NCBI RefSeq assembly: GCF_033568475.1
Contig: NC_133122.1
Coordinates: 180,191,449-180,255,448, forward strand
Direction of reading: 5' to 3'
From: Henckelia pumila
Taxonomy: Eukaryota; Streptophyta; Magnoliopsida; Lamiales; Gesneriaceae
DNA: 64,000 bases
Shown: piece after piece, positions 48,588 through 59,869 of the stretch
Layout: each line of letters begins with the position of its first letter
Numbering within the stretch: position 1 is the stretch's first letter
Made by a program: the position numbers and the translations under genes
Notes under the pieces: generated by a model
What the model was told of the DNA's origin: nothing
Database searches by the model: none
The model's input: the letters and a program-made list of their open reading frames with translations, nothing else

Positions 48588-48806
48588 TGGAATCCTACGG
48601 TGAAGAATGTGCCAAACTGCAGCCTACCGGTGACATATTGGATTTTTGTTTGACCAAACTTCAATCATATGATTCGTATAAAATATTGTTGAAAAAATTG
48701 AACGAAGCCTTCCACCATTGGTTTATAAATTATTATATTTTTAATTCCAATAATTTTCCAACTAGAAAACACAACATCGGAGTTGCTGCGAGATCAAATA
48801 ATTAAA
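48588..48806 (+). CDS. Unrecognised small ORF, 72 aa
   Basis: An ATG-initiated frame, MESYGEECAKLQPTGDILDF, then a hydrophilic helical stretch and an aromatic-rich segment near residues 44-52. Its first half has ordinary codon composition and looks more protein-like than the AT-rich surroundings. It follows a microsatellite with no visible promoter and could be an exon of a larger gene or chance. No function is assigned. Confidence 0.25.
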
Positions 48807-50315
48807 AGAGGTCTTTAAATTTATTTCTTAAAATGATCTTAATTTTACTAACTGAAATAATTTTAAAAAAACAATATAAGAAGGGAAAAAAATTAATGTT
48901 TTATTTTCATTATCTCACTTTCTCAACCTTACTTCCACTTTCATCTCTTCTGTTGTTATATATTGTTATATTTAATTTTACTTTTTACCTTATAAAAAAA
49001 AACATAAAACGTACAACACATGTTCTTCATCTTTTTTATTCAAATGTTTTCTTCCATTTTGTATTTTACGTACTTTTCAGTTTCACCCACAACGTTTGCT
49101 AATGTATTTAATAATGCATGATTGAGATGGATTTGATTCAAATCTAATTTCAAATACTTTTATATCAAATTATATTAATATGTCCAAACACAACCTTTAA
49201 TATGTGGATTTACGTAGCTGGATTTACATTTTTAAAGAGTCAAAAAACAGTTGCACAAAATTTTGTATTTTAGTCGACTAGGATCCATGATGCATTTTCT
49301 TCAAAAAAGAGATACTCTTTCCGATCCACCTATTTAGGTTATATTTATTTTTTTATTTGTCTCAAATATATAGTCTAATTGTCATATTTAATGTTATTTT
49401 TCTCTTTTTTAATATCAATTTATCCCTATTAAATTAATATCATCAACTAGTTGTACAATTATTTTATTTTATTCTAAAAAAAATTATTTTATTCTATTAA
49501 AATCTTCATTAAATAAGGATAAAATAAAAAATTCATTTTTAAAATTTACTTTCTAAGTGAAAACACACACTTGTTTATTGATGTAGAATTGAGATAATAA
49601 TAATAATAGAATTAGGACGATGGGCTTAGTTGATTTTTTTGTTTTGTTTTTGTTTTAAAAAAAACGAATAGCTTGGATTTATCAAATTTTGCACCAAAAG
49701 TCTAGATATTATTATTATTATTATTATTATTCGCCCTAAAGTGGAAGAACAAAGAGTGGTTGGAGAGTAAATTCAGAATTATTAATGACACCAAATTTGC
49801 CATCTCGTCACGTGGTGCGACATACATGATATATCACTACAGATAATTAATATATGGATTTACTGATATACAAGATCAATACAGCTCCAAACAATTGATC
49901 TTATTATTGATACGTGATATCGTTTCACGTACTGATATGAAAAAATATTAATATTTATATTAAATATATATTTTTTTAATTGTAGATATGGATTGAACAT
50001 ATACACGCGTCTCATAAAAACATATTATATCTATTAGTATCGAAATTTTTTCAATATATATATATTTTTTTGTATATAAATTTTTTTTATGGTATTTATA
50101 CGGTATTAATATGAATTTTTTCCATACTTGCACAATCTATTTTTTTTATAACGAAAAAACGTGAATTACAAAACAAACAAAAAATCACAAATAAATATCC
50201 ACCAAATGACAACAAATAATAAATATGACATTTACTTAATTAAATAGTTATTGTAAAAGAAAAACTAAAGCACGAGCACGAGGGATCATAGCAGCGTATC
50301 AAAGTCCCGTCCTAC
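48807..50315. other. AT-rich intergenic DNA
   Basis: No gene is seen. It has ATT/ATA microsatellites at about 49596-49608 and 49708-49733 and many short A/T runs. Confidence 0.55.
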
Positions 50316-50323
50316 ATAATATA

Positions 50324-51614
50324 AGGAAAAATTAACATTTTAGTCCTGTATGTTGGCTTTATTTTGGTTTTGGTCATGTATATTGGCTTGTTTTGAAAAA
50401 TATCCTGTAACTTTGTTTTTATTTTGGATTAAGTCCTACATGTTGATTGTTTTGGTTTTGGTCTTATAAGTTGACTTAATTTTTAATTATGGTCCTATAC
50501 AAAGTTATGTTTTCAAAAAAGTACAGGAATTTAGATTTTTTTTTGGATTTGATCCTATTAATTGACTTGTTTTTTTTTATTTTGGTCATAGAAAAGATAC
50601 GATTTTGACCAAATTAAGCTCGGTTAAGTTAGAATAAGCGCCTATGTTTTTTATTTTAAAATATTAAATTAAATTTAAAATTTAGAAGTTGACTTTTCAA
50701 CTTCACCGCTTAAGCTTTTATAATAAATATTTTTTATGATTTTATAATTAAATAAATTAGATTTAAAATTTAGATGTTGACCTTCTAATTATTTTTTAAA
50801 ATAATAATTATGTTCTACAGGTACGTTTTTTTTTGTATTTTTCCTCGTCGCCGAAACTGGAGGGAGCAGCAAAATTTTGCTTATTTGCAGTGTTCTAAAA
50901 AGCAAGCTTAAGCGGCGATTAAGCGTGATAAAAGTGAAACATACCTAAAAAAACTCTGCTTTCGAGAAAAGCGCAACAAAAAAAGTCAACCATAGTTGAG
51001 AACGATAAAAAAATATATTAGAGTGTTACTTTTTAAATGAACGAAAGTATGTTTTAAATATATTTTTAGTTTTTTAGCTAATTTTGTTAATTTAGGTTGG
51101 AACTTATTTATATGATCATTAATAGGTGCTAAGTGGGCGAACACTTAGTGCCAAATAAATAAAAAAAATCGAAGTTACACTTGAGAACGATATAAATGAA
51201 TGTTTGTTTGTTACTTTTTAAAAGAACAAAATTATGTTACATTTAATACATTAAATTAACATATTTTAGATTTTATTAAATTATTTAGATTAAAAAAAAT
51301 TTAAGCGTAAAAAATATTTTTTTATTAGTTAGTTGTAATTATCTCAAACCAATAAGCAGATAAAACATGAAAGAATAAAAAATATTTATTACAAAAATAA
51401 TTAGAGATCAACTTTTAAATTCCAAAACATGATAACATACATGACCAAAACCAAAAAGCAAACCAACTTACAGGACCAAAACCAAAATAAGCCAACATAT
51501 AGGACTAAATCCAAAAAAAAATTTGAGTTACAGGATCTTTTTCAAAACAAGCCAACATACATGATTAAAACCAAAAAGAAGCCAACATACAAGATCAAAA
51601 TGCTAATTTTTCCC
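50324..51614. mobile_element. Non-autonomous DNA transposon with long internally repeated TIRs
   Basis: The terminal inverted repeats are about 200-230 bp. The left end starts AGGAAAAATTAACATTTTAG, and the right end in reverse complement starts GGGAAAAATTAGCATTTTG. Each arm is built of 40-50-bp near-repeats around TGTATGTTGGCTT and TTTTGGTTTTGGTC. The flanks share 8 bp, ATAATATA (50316-50323 and 51615-51622); because this is low-complexity it could be coincidental. The interior has no transposase. Superfamily uncertain (hAT or Mutator). Confidence 0.75.
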
Positions 51615-51705
51615 ATAATATAATACAGAAATAAAGATATTTTGTATATTGTACTACATTATTAAATTCGATATATTTTTTTTTTTGTATATTATACTAC
51701 TTTTC

Positions 51706-51715
51706 ATCATCATCA

Positions 51716-51747
<32 letters not shown>

Positions 51748-51748
51748 T
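51706..51748. repeat. (CAT)n/(ATT)n microsatellite
   Basis: Trinucleotide runs, directly visible. Confidence 0.9.
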
Positions 51749-51787
51749 CTCTTCAATTATACATCGTTAGATTTTGAGAGTCCTAGG

Positions 51788-52093
51788 TAGGGCTGGGTAC
51801 GGTACGGTATATCGTACCGAACTATGATACCGTATATTGTATAGAGATATTTTATACCGAATGCCATGTCGGAAATAAAAAAAAATTCGGTATACCGAAA
51901 AATTTTGGTATACCGAAAAAAAACTCGGTATACCGAAAAAAAAAAATTTATATACCGATACCGATACCGAAAATTTCGGTACGGTATCATACCGTACCGA
52001 AATTTTCGGTATACCGATTTTTCCATATATTCGGTAAATTTTTCGGTACAGTATGACGGTATTTTCGACATTCAGTATTTTTTTCCAGCTCTA
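51788..52093. mobile_element. hAT-type MITE made of CGGTATACCG repeats (306 bp)
   Basis: The ends TAGGGCTGGGTA and, in reverse complement, TAGAGCTGGAAA are typical hAT termini. The 8-bp flanks GTCCTAGG and GTCCTTGG match at 7 of 8 positions. The interior is almost entirely variants of CGGTATACCGAAA and GGTACGGTA, so the whole element can fold on itself. Confidence 0.8.
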
Positions 52094-52244
52094 GTCCTTG
52101 GCTCATTAACCTGTGTTTATAAAGGGAGCGTATTAAATAATTGCTCATAAAATTTCTGTCTTCTATTCTATGTGTGGTTTTTTTTTTTTGGAAAATAAAT
52201 GATGATACATTGAACACAAAATTTCATTATATAATTTCTGTCTT

Positions 52245-53560
52245 CTATTTTATGTGTTTATTATCGTACTTATCCATGAAACATGTACCAGATTATGAAT
52301 GATGTTGCATGCATATCAATTTTTACATCACAAAATATTTAATATAAAGATTCTATTTTATCAAAATATGATGATAGATTGAACACAAAATCTCACTATA
52401 AAATTGAAATAAATATCAATATATTATCTACTGGATGTACGTACTTTAGCATTATGTCTAAATTATTTAGTCGTGGAATTAATGAAGAATATATGTATTT
52501 CTTCTGCCCCTATATTTATTATATTATCAACTGAAAAATAAATTGTTGAATCATGAGTTGTCATGAGGCGAATCGTTTCCTAACAAGTAGTTCTAATCTG
52601 TCTTTTCTGAGTTATATCATAATTACCCATGAAACATGTATCAAATTATGAACGTTGTTATATGTAGATTAATATTTGTATATTTACAAAAATTTAATAA
52701 AAAAATTCTATTTATTAAAATCTCATGATACATTAAATATAAAATCTCATGATATATTTAAAAGTAAAATCTCATTATATAATTTAAGTAAGATGGTGTT
52801 TGACTGAACTTGTAAGCTCTGCAAAACTGTTTACAAAATAGTTTATCTATTTTGGAGCTTATAAGCTCTTCCAATTTGTTGGCAACAATTTGGTCAAACA
52901 ACTTATAAGCGATCAAAATAAGCTGATTACAGCTTATAAGATATTTTTAAAAAACTGAGATGACTTTAATTTTTTAAATAATATCTTATTTTAAAATTTT
53001 ACTTCTCCAAAATATATACCCTTCTATATTTTCATTAATCTCCACCATATTGTCTTGCACTCATTAAATATGAAATATTTTTTTAAAAAAAATAAATTTC
53101 CAAAGAATATCAAATTTTTTGTAAATTAAGATATAAAGTATTTTTTTTTATTTTTTTTGGTAATATAGGTTTACGATTTTGATAAAATTTTAAAACTATT
53201 TATAAATAACTTTCATAGTATTATATATATACTTTTTGATAACTTTGACAATAAAAAGATTTTATAATATCAAACACTCTTCTTTAATTTGTTTAAAGTA
53301 AGTTTATCCAAACATTTTAACAACTTATTTTTAAAATAAGTTCTGACAGCTTATGCGCTTAGCTTATAAGAAATTTTTAACAAATTTAGTAAAACACCCT
53401 CGAAATATCAAACACCATTTAAATATCAAATAAGACAATATGCATTTCTTCTTCTCCAATTTTTATTATATTTTCAACTAAAAAACAGACTGTTGAACTA
53501 TGAGTTGTCATGAGGCGAACCCTTTCCTAACAATTAATTCTAATGTATCATCCTAGAAAT
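52245..53560. repeat. Tandem duplication, second copy interrupted by a MITE-like element
   Basis: Copy A (about 52245-52605) and copy B (about 52606-53560 without the insert) share CCCATGAAACATGTA near the start. Near the end they share GAGTTGTCATGAGGCGAA and TTTCCTAACAA. Copy B is longer because of the element at about 52793-53400. Confidence 0.7.
52793..53400. mobile_element. MITE-like element with AGCTTATAAG motifs
   Basis: The left end GGTGTTTGACTGAACTTG faces, in reverse complement, GGGTGTTTTACTAAATTTG. AGCTTATAAG motifs repeat near both ends. It splits copy B of the surrounding duplication. Target duplication not resolved; borders approximate. Confidence 0.5.
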
Positions 53561-53675
53561 TGAGACCCAACTTATTTTAAAGATGTCATTCTAACTATAA
53601 ATTTAATGTTTTAATGATGTGTCACATCAATCTTATAACATTAATCATACCCATATATTAAGAGCATGTACAATA

Positions 53676-53712
53676 GGGGACATTTGGAGAATACATTTCT
53701 CCAAATGTCCCC
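53676..53712. repeat. Perfect 16-bp-stem hairpin
   Basis: GGGGACATTTGGAGAA is followed after five bases by its exact reverse complement. It lies in a MITE-like context (AAGAGCATGTACAATAG just before it). Confidence 0.85.
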
Positions 53713-54090
53713 TAAATAGAAATGTCCTCTACCGAGGTGGAAATGTGTGGAAAAAAAATTTAAATCTTTTTTTTTTATACACGCCTGCCATAATTGCGCG
53801 CGTGCACGTATCAATGTAACGGGTGGAATTCCACCGTTACATTGTTTTTTACTTTTTTTTTAATATTTTAAATTTTATTATTTAATGTGTATAAATATTT
53901 AATAATAATGGAAAAATTAGCCGTTGCCATTTTTTTTTGTTTTTTTTTGTAAAACTCCATCTATAAATATATTATTTTACCTTCCTCTTTTTCATAATTT
54001 TTCATATCATATTTTCTCCCTCCCATCTCATTTCACTTGCTTCAAAATGGCTGAAAATCCTAGTCAACAATACAAGAAAAAAGGCCAACA

Positions 54091-54550
54091 ACAACGCTTT
54101 TTCCGCGTTGTAGTTGTCCCTGAAAAAGCGTTGTCATAGGCAGTGTTGTAAAAGACCGCGGTCAAAGACAACGCGAAAAAACGTTGTGCTATTTGGAAAA
54201 GACAACGCTTAAAAAGCGTTGTGGTAGTTGAAAAAGACAATGCTTTAAAAAGCATTGTAGATTAATGCAATGACAACGCTTTAAAAGAGTTGTGGTATTT
54301 GGAAAACACAACGCTTAAAAAGCGTTGTAGATTAATGCAAGGACAACACTTTAAAAGCGTTGTGGTATTTGAAAAATACAACGCCTAAAAGCATTGTAGA
54401 TTGAGTAAAAGACAACGTTGAAACAGCGTTGTTGTTTCTAGAAATGACAACGCGTAAAAAGCATTGTAGATTGAAGCTAGGACAACGTTTTTTAAGTGTA
54501 AAAAAGCGTTGTGCTTTCTAGACATGGCTTAAAAAAGCATTGCGCTTCGT
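54091..54550. repeat. CACTA subterminal palindrome array
   Basis: Roughly a dozen units of 30-45 bp, each a small inverted repeat such as ACAACGCTT AAAA AGCGTTGT separated by spacers like GGTATTTGGAAA or AGATTAATGCAA. Unit sequence and spacing vary. Arrays of short subterminal repeats are usual in CACTA elements, where they bind the transposase. Confidence 0.8.
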
Positions 54551-55135
54551 TGTTAATTTGGGCGAAAATAATCAATAAAAAAATGTTGTTTTCGACTTTT
54601 TTTTGAAAATTTAAATGTCTATATAAATAACATCATTAAAATATATGAAAGTGCAAAGCCGTGGGGCGAAATATTCTCATAAAAAGTACAAGATATGCAC
54701 CCAAATCACACTAAAACACATTTCATACAGAAAATCTTGGTAAAATAAAATTTAATATACAATCGTCCAATATTATAAATCATTCAAATATAAAAAATAA
54801 TCGAATTCTAAATCAATGAACACTAGGAAAAAACTATGCATTAATATCGAAAAACTTTGATTATTCCCTTCAGCACATGTTCCCGAGCTTTCATAAAAGC
54901 CGCAACAATCTCATATCTTTTAATTCGTATCTCCATACTGTAAATTATTAAAAATAAAAACAAACAAACATAAAATAAATATGAATAGATCAAAATAAAA
55001 AATAAACTTAAAACACATATTTGGCAGCAAAGAACAGGAATTACGAATTACAAAATTCAAGCCACAAGTTGCTAAAAATGAATGGTTGAACAAGTTATAA
55101 TGGTTGAACAAATTACATTCCCAGTCGCAACCCCA
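54551..55135. other. AT-rich interior of the CACTA region
   Basis: No identifiable gene or repeat beyond AT-rich sequence. Confidence 0.5.
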
Positions 55136-55361
55136 TTACTTTATGCATTCAATAACAATGAAGCCAAGCAACTCGAAAACACATACTAAAATTTTCACTT
55201 CAAAAGCCAAATACAACAGAAGGAATTGAAGCTTCACACTTGTAACAGAAGAAATTGCGACACCTAAATTCAACACAACTATAATTAGAGCATCTAATTT
55301 AATAAAGAGAAATAAGCAGCAACCAATGGAGGACTCTACTGATAGCACAAAGAAGTGATAC

Positions 55362-55650
55362 CTGCATTTCATGACAGGGCAACCATCTATCCTCTCAACA
55401 TAGAACCTGCACTTTGGACACCTACTCCATTTCTTTTTCTTGGCCAGATTGGCCAGCATTATATCATCAAGAGTCCTCTCGCCACTTCTCAACTTTTGAA
55501 ACTCGGTGCACGTAGCCCCCGAATGCCAAGCAACCTTACACTCTGCGCAGAACAGCCTGTTACAATAAGGGCATTCGGATTCCATTATAACCTCATTCGT
55601 CCCACGCCGTTCGTCCACTAGCAAGGCCGAGCAATCCTTGAATGGGACAT
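55362..55650 (-). pseudogene. RBR-type E3 ubiquitin ligase fragment (IBR to RING2)
   Basis: One exon-like block on the - strand. It starts YVPFKDCSALLVDE, where the usual CPFKDCS has lost its first cysteine. The cysteine-rich IBR region CPYCNRLFCAECKVAWH follows, then the linker, then the start of RING2, CPKCRFYVERIDGC. It ends at a donor site (GCAG|GTATCA) exactly where plant ARI/RBR genes continue with the rest of RING2. The following ORF sequence is intron. RING1 and the C-terminus are absent, so it is a captured partial copy of an RBR gene, without ligase capacity by itself. Confidence 0.85.
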
Positions 55651-55872
55651 AAAGAAAAGATAACGTAGAGGTGATATTCAAATTACAGTTGAAGTATTAG
55701 GTACAAGTAAATAACAAAGGTGATATTGTCATACTTAACCCCATGTTATAATTTGATAATATAATTGGGAAGTCCACCCCTTCTCCCATGACGAAACACA
55801 AAGGAAGTTATCTGAAATAACTGAGATAAAAATTCACTACCTTGGATAATTATCCAGGTGATAATTCACTAC

Positions 55873-56109
55873 CTGAGAGACATGGTATTCAGGGCCATTA
55901 GTCAATAAGAAGGTGACAAATCCCCGTGATTCATCTGTCTCCTCTGTTGCCAATAAAACATATAACACAAACACATTACATGATAATCCAAAATTAAGAA
56001 GAAAAAAATATAGAGCTGAATTTATCTTCTACTAATGCAAAACAGGATTCTCCCAACAAGGCTTCAAGGTTAACCCATCCTCCTTCCAAGGTCCATCATC
56101 CCCTTTTTT
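55873..56109 (-). pseudogene. O-fucosyltransferase-like gene fragment, two exons
   Basis: The 5' block (56041-56109) translates to GDDGPWKEDGLTLKPCW. The second block (55873-55943) translates to ETDESRGFVTFLLTNGPEYH, then VSQ and a GT donor. These match my recollection of the start of the plant O-fucosyltransferase (DUF246/GT65R-like) domain, where the segment leads into a SQI-ADAV continuation. Both lie on the - strand and keep splice-like borders. The catalytic part is missing. Identity is inferred from memory of the family. Confidence 0.6.
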
Positions 56110-56173
56110 AAAACATTTTTTTGTAAAAAGCGTTGTCTTTTAACTGTTGTTAATGATCATTTTTGTTGTAGTG

Positions 56174-56254
56174 ATTCTAAAGCATAAAAATTAAAAATTT
56201 AGTGGAAAATCAAAATTCAAGGGTGCTTAGACGTACTTTATACAAGGATAACAT
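56174..56254. other. Spacer between CACTA terminus and solo LTR
   Basis: No recognisable feature; contains the first copy of the AACAT target site (56250-56254). Confidence 0.5.
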
Positions 56255-58096
56255 TGAAAGAGTGGGTGCCCGGTGAGCCAACTTGTGGCTAAGGGCTTTG
56301 ATGACTCTTTGTATAAACAATCTTTTGTTTAATATAATTTACATTTTTTATTAATGGCAATGACTTTATCTTTCTTCATATTGTTATATTGTGATATACT
56401 ATTGTTGTTTTGATAAAGACCTTGAATATACTATAGTGTATGTAAGATGTGGTAGCACATGGGGATGGCTATCATGAAACACATCTTATAGTCACTGTAT
56501 ATTCTAAACTGTTCCTAGTCGATTGAGCCGTCCGATAATAAGGATAAGGATCTCTCGAGTTTGAGACTAGCATTTGCGATGCAGAGTACCACGTTTCATT
56601 GGTAAGGAACATAGAGATGTTCAAAGCATGCAAATGGATATTCATACGATGAATGATCGAACTACCCTATTCGGACTTTCCAAGTGGTTATCACTTATCG
56701 AGTGGATAAAGTCCGCGGTTTTGGTTGTACACCATTAGTCCTTACTACTTGAAACATCATTGAGACTCTATATGCTAGTACTGTGCTTTGACTCGTTTAC
56801 CGACTCTATTGGGGTCATCAGGTGTCGGGATTGGGTACAGTTACAACACATATAGGAGTTGATGCTTTGTTGTCAAAGATTCACCACATACTTGCGAGTG
56901 TGGATATCCTATGCGATCTGAGGAGATATTAGTGTGACGAATCTCTGGCCAGAGTACATGATGTGTTTTAAGAAATGGTTTCTTAGTAGCACATGCGATG
57001 TCACTATTTGATCTTCAAGATGCATTGCATAGTTATCGAATCTCGAACGACTCTCGATTTACCAATGGTTGTTGATTCGATCGGGATATATGGATGAAGG
57101 GACCGTACTGTACGCTAACCAAAATCTATTGGTTCTTGCAGGCACTATCAGTGATACCTAGGGAATCATGGGGTGATGTTGCTAGGCGCTCTTACCATGA
57201 TTCGATGGGCAAGTCGGAAATTGTTGTTCCGAGTCACAAGGAGTTGTGAGCCCACGGCTAGCTGTATCCCTGAACCATTGAGGGTCACACAGAGTAATGG
57301 ATTTTTAATCCCCGTTGAGATAGTTAAATTTAAAGAGTTAAATTTAATGAACAAAGAAGTGGGACTTCTTATTTAAGAGTAGAGGAGTAAGATTTCCTAA
57401 AATGACATGGGGATGGGCATTTTTGGAAACCACTGAATTCGGATTCAGAAAATTTATCTTGACTTTAAAAGGTGCAGAAATGGTTTCTGTGAACATTGGT
57501 AAAATCGGTTTATCAATCAGAGTCACGATGAATTTTATATTAATTTCTGGACATGCGGGCTTTGCTTGTCAGACTTGAACTTATGACTAATGGGCCCTAA
57601 GCTGTTAGCGCCCTACATTATAAATAAGTTATTGCAGTACAGAAATTATACACAACAGGTCACAATTTTCGAAAAACCCTAGTTTTCTCTCTAACAGTGG
57701 CCGCCCCCCTCCCCTCTGCTCAGGAAAAATCCAGCCTGTGAATTTTGAATTACAGTTTGGTTTAACGGATCAAATTCGTTAATTCTCTTTGTAGAAACTT
57801 CTGATAGATTTTCTAGTGCAATCTATCAGAGGGATTAAATCTCTGTTCGTGGACCTGATTGAAGAACAGTTCGTCCATCAGTTCCTGGGAGATACAACAA
57901 GAGCCGAGCAATCTGTTGGTGTCCATAATCTCGATTCGAGATTGGAGGTAAAAATTTATAATTGTTATTTAATTTTTACACACACAATTTAATCGTAAAG
58001 TTTTGATACCCATTATGAAATCGTTCCATATAAAATTTTTAAATTTCCGCTGCACCGGGTATCAATTCTGATTGATCTGATCGCCGTTCTCCAACA
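56255..58096 (+). mobile_element. Solo LTR, 1.84 kb, with AACAT target duplication
   Basis: It starts TGAAAGAGTGGGTGCCC and ends CGTTCTCCAACA, flanked by exact AACAT copies (56250-56254 and 58097-58101). A promoter-like TATAAATAAG lies near 57620, followed about 60 bp on by AAACCCTAGTTTTCTCTC, as in an R/U5 start. There is no internal region or second LTR, so it is a recombination remnant. I cannot decide between Copia and Gypsy. Confidence 0.8.
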
Positions 58097-58101
58097 AACA
58101 T

Positions 58102-58767
58102 TAGTGCAGTAAAACTTGAACCATTATACTTTGGTAGCTAATTTAGATGCTTAAAATTATCAATGTATGTCCAGGGCATCTGCATACAAATATCTCAGAA
58201 AATTAAATATGGGTGAAAGTAGACCAAATTAAGGGTGAAAGTAGATCAAATTAAATATGGGTTTTGACCAGAAACCTCAGACAAATATCTCAGAAAATGA
58301 AAACAGAGTATCATTTCATTAAAAAGAATATGCAAAAATAGATTGAGCCTTACCGAAATATTTGGCAGAAGTTAAACAAATCATGATAGCAAATCGATGC
58401 ACAATCTGTACAAAAGAAAACCAAAACCAGAAAAAAAAAATTCAATTGTTCAAACCTAATTTCTATAAATAATTACTTTATCATCATACCTTACAAACAT
58501 CATGGATGAAAAAGAAGGAAAAACTAGAAAATTTGGCATTTGTAACAACTACTTTAAACATAAAAGATGTAAACAAAATAAATTTTAAAAAAAAATACTA
58601 GCAATAGACAACGGCGGAGAGGGCGGCAGGAAGGGGTATTTTGCTGGAGAGGAAGCACCTGTACTAGAGGTCGTTGAAAAAGGGGAGGAAGTACGTCGCA
58701 AAAGGTCAGAATTCTTGTAGTGGAAGTTGACTAGTGAACATGACCCTAAATAGCTTTTTGTACTAAC
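58102..58767. other. Non-coding spacer
   Basis: AT-rich, no identifiable exon. A frame at 58585-58848 on the - strand is the wrong-phase shadow of the DUF726-like exon. Confidence 0.5.
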
Positions 58768-58860
58768 CACCGAAGGAAGCTGTAACTGCAACAAAACCTG
58801 CAACACTTCTTGCAGCACTAGCAACAGCAGCGAACCCACTTGTGGCAATAGCTGGAGCAG
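58768..58860 (-). pseudogene. DUF726-like (TMCO4 family) exon fragment
   Basis: Between an AG acceptor (GGTTTAG) and a GT donor (GTTAGT) the - strand encodes AAPAIATSGFAAVASAARS followed by VAGFVAVTASFG. This Ala/Gly-rich hydrophobic stretch resembles the membrane-spanning part of DUF726 proteins (ASGFAA...AGSVAVAASFGAAGAGL). A single exon of about 31 codons. The low-complexity composition limits certainty. Confidence 0.5.
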
Positions 58861-59037
58861 CTAAACCTAGTAGATTATGAGGCACAAATAAATATAAAGT
58901 CCATAATATACATCCTGTTGATATCTGATTTCACCATAAAATTTCGTTTCTTTTCTTTTTACCCTGCCTAGTACCAAAGAAAAAATATGGTTGATACACA
59001 AGTCCAAAAAATTAATGAGTGATAAAGTTTTTATACC

Positions 59038-59157
59038 TCTAGTAATAGCCATCATGGTTTCTCCAGTTCGTGTAGCAACACCGATGATACCTCCACGTTT
59101 CCATGCACTTGGCCCACGAACTTTCTGGTGATCGCGTTTATTCTTTGGATTCCTCCT
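59038..59157 (-). pseudogene. Unidentified exon-like fragment
   Basis: A 120-nt block between AG and GT borders. It encodes KRRNPKNKRDHQKVRGPSAW followed by KRGGIIGVATRTGETMMAIT. I do not recognise the source. It lies in the chain of captured fragments and has the same orientation as its neighbours. Confidence 0.35.
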
Positions 59158-59304
59158 CTTTCAGAACAAACAAGAATTTTAATTTCTAAGCAAGAACCAC
59201 CACATGCATATTTAAGACTTGAGGGAATAAAGAATTGCATGACAAAAAATGAAAGTGAGCTGGCATAAGACATAAATCACAAGAAAAAAGAAACTTCATC
59301 CAAC

Positions 59305-59393
59305 ATTTAGATATAACCACCAGCGAACTTCCATTAGCTGCACCAGATATTGCACTGATGTAATAATCTCTCCTCTTGCTCCATGATCCAATC
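59305..59393 (-). pseudogene. Casein-kinase-1-like (HD16 type) exon fragment
   Basis: After an AG acceptor the - strand begins DWIMEQ, then after a small frameshift continues DYYISAISGAANGSSLVVIS. This matches the C-terminal region of plant casein-kinase-1-like proteins of the HD16/EL1 type, recalled as EWIMEQWEKN-YISSIAGANNG. The kinase domain is absent. It is too short for function. Confidence 0.65.
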
Positions 59394-59869
59394 CTAATAA
59401 GAACCAGGAAACATTAGATAGGAAACAAGGTCATGGCTCGCCAAAACATAGCTCCAAAATATGGGAAAAAAAACATTTTTATTTTATTTTTTGAAAATAA
59501 TAACATATAACTATACTCTCATTTCCCGAATCTAAACTGGCTCGAGCATGATCCGCCAAAACATGGCTCTATACACTTACCAGTCAGTAACTCTATCTCC
59601 TTTTCTCCCTGCCGAAAAATAAGTGACAAAACCAAATCAAGAATCTCCATATTCACAGCTCATTATCTTTTGCTAAATCCCACTTGACATTCTACACAAA
59701 TCTCTTTGTTTTAGCTACCTATGTTATTTTCAATTCTTGGTATAAAATCATGGAAGTCTCAATTTCGGGTATGTAGTTATAATATAAATTCCCACAAAAC
59801 ATTCAATTTCCTGAGCTTTGGTTATCAAGATTGAATTTTGCAACTATGGCTCAAGAAAGAGCACAAATC

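Larger units (their letters stand above)
54068..56173. mobile_element. CACTA-type element carrying gene fragments (Pack-CACTA), proposed
   Basis: The left end CAATACAAGAAAAAAGG resembles CACTACAAGAAA-type termini with one change. The right end in reverse complement is CACTACAACAAAAATGATC, a typical CACTA terminus. Palindrome arrays with ACAACGC/GCGTTGT lie inside the left end, and a single copy lies inside the right end. The interior holds fragments of an RBR ligase and an O-fucosyltransferase-like gene. The three bases outside the ends (CAA and ATT) do not match. The two termini could therefore belong to different copies, or the left one to a larger element reaching past the window end. Confidence 0.55.

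Noticed and set aside
54091-54550. CRISPR-like array of regular short repeats
   Set aside because: Units are self-complementary and variable in spacing, in a plant genome, next to CACTA termini; spacers are not unique inserts of fixed length.
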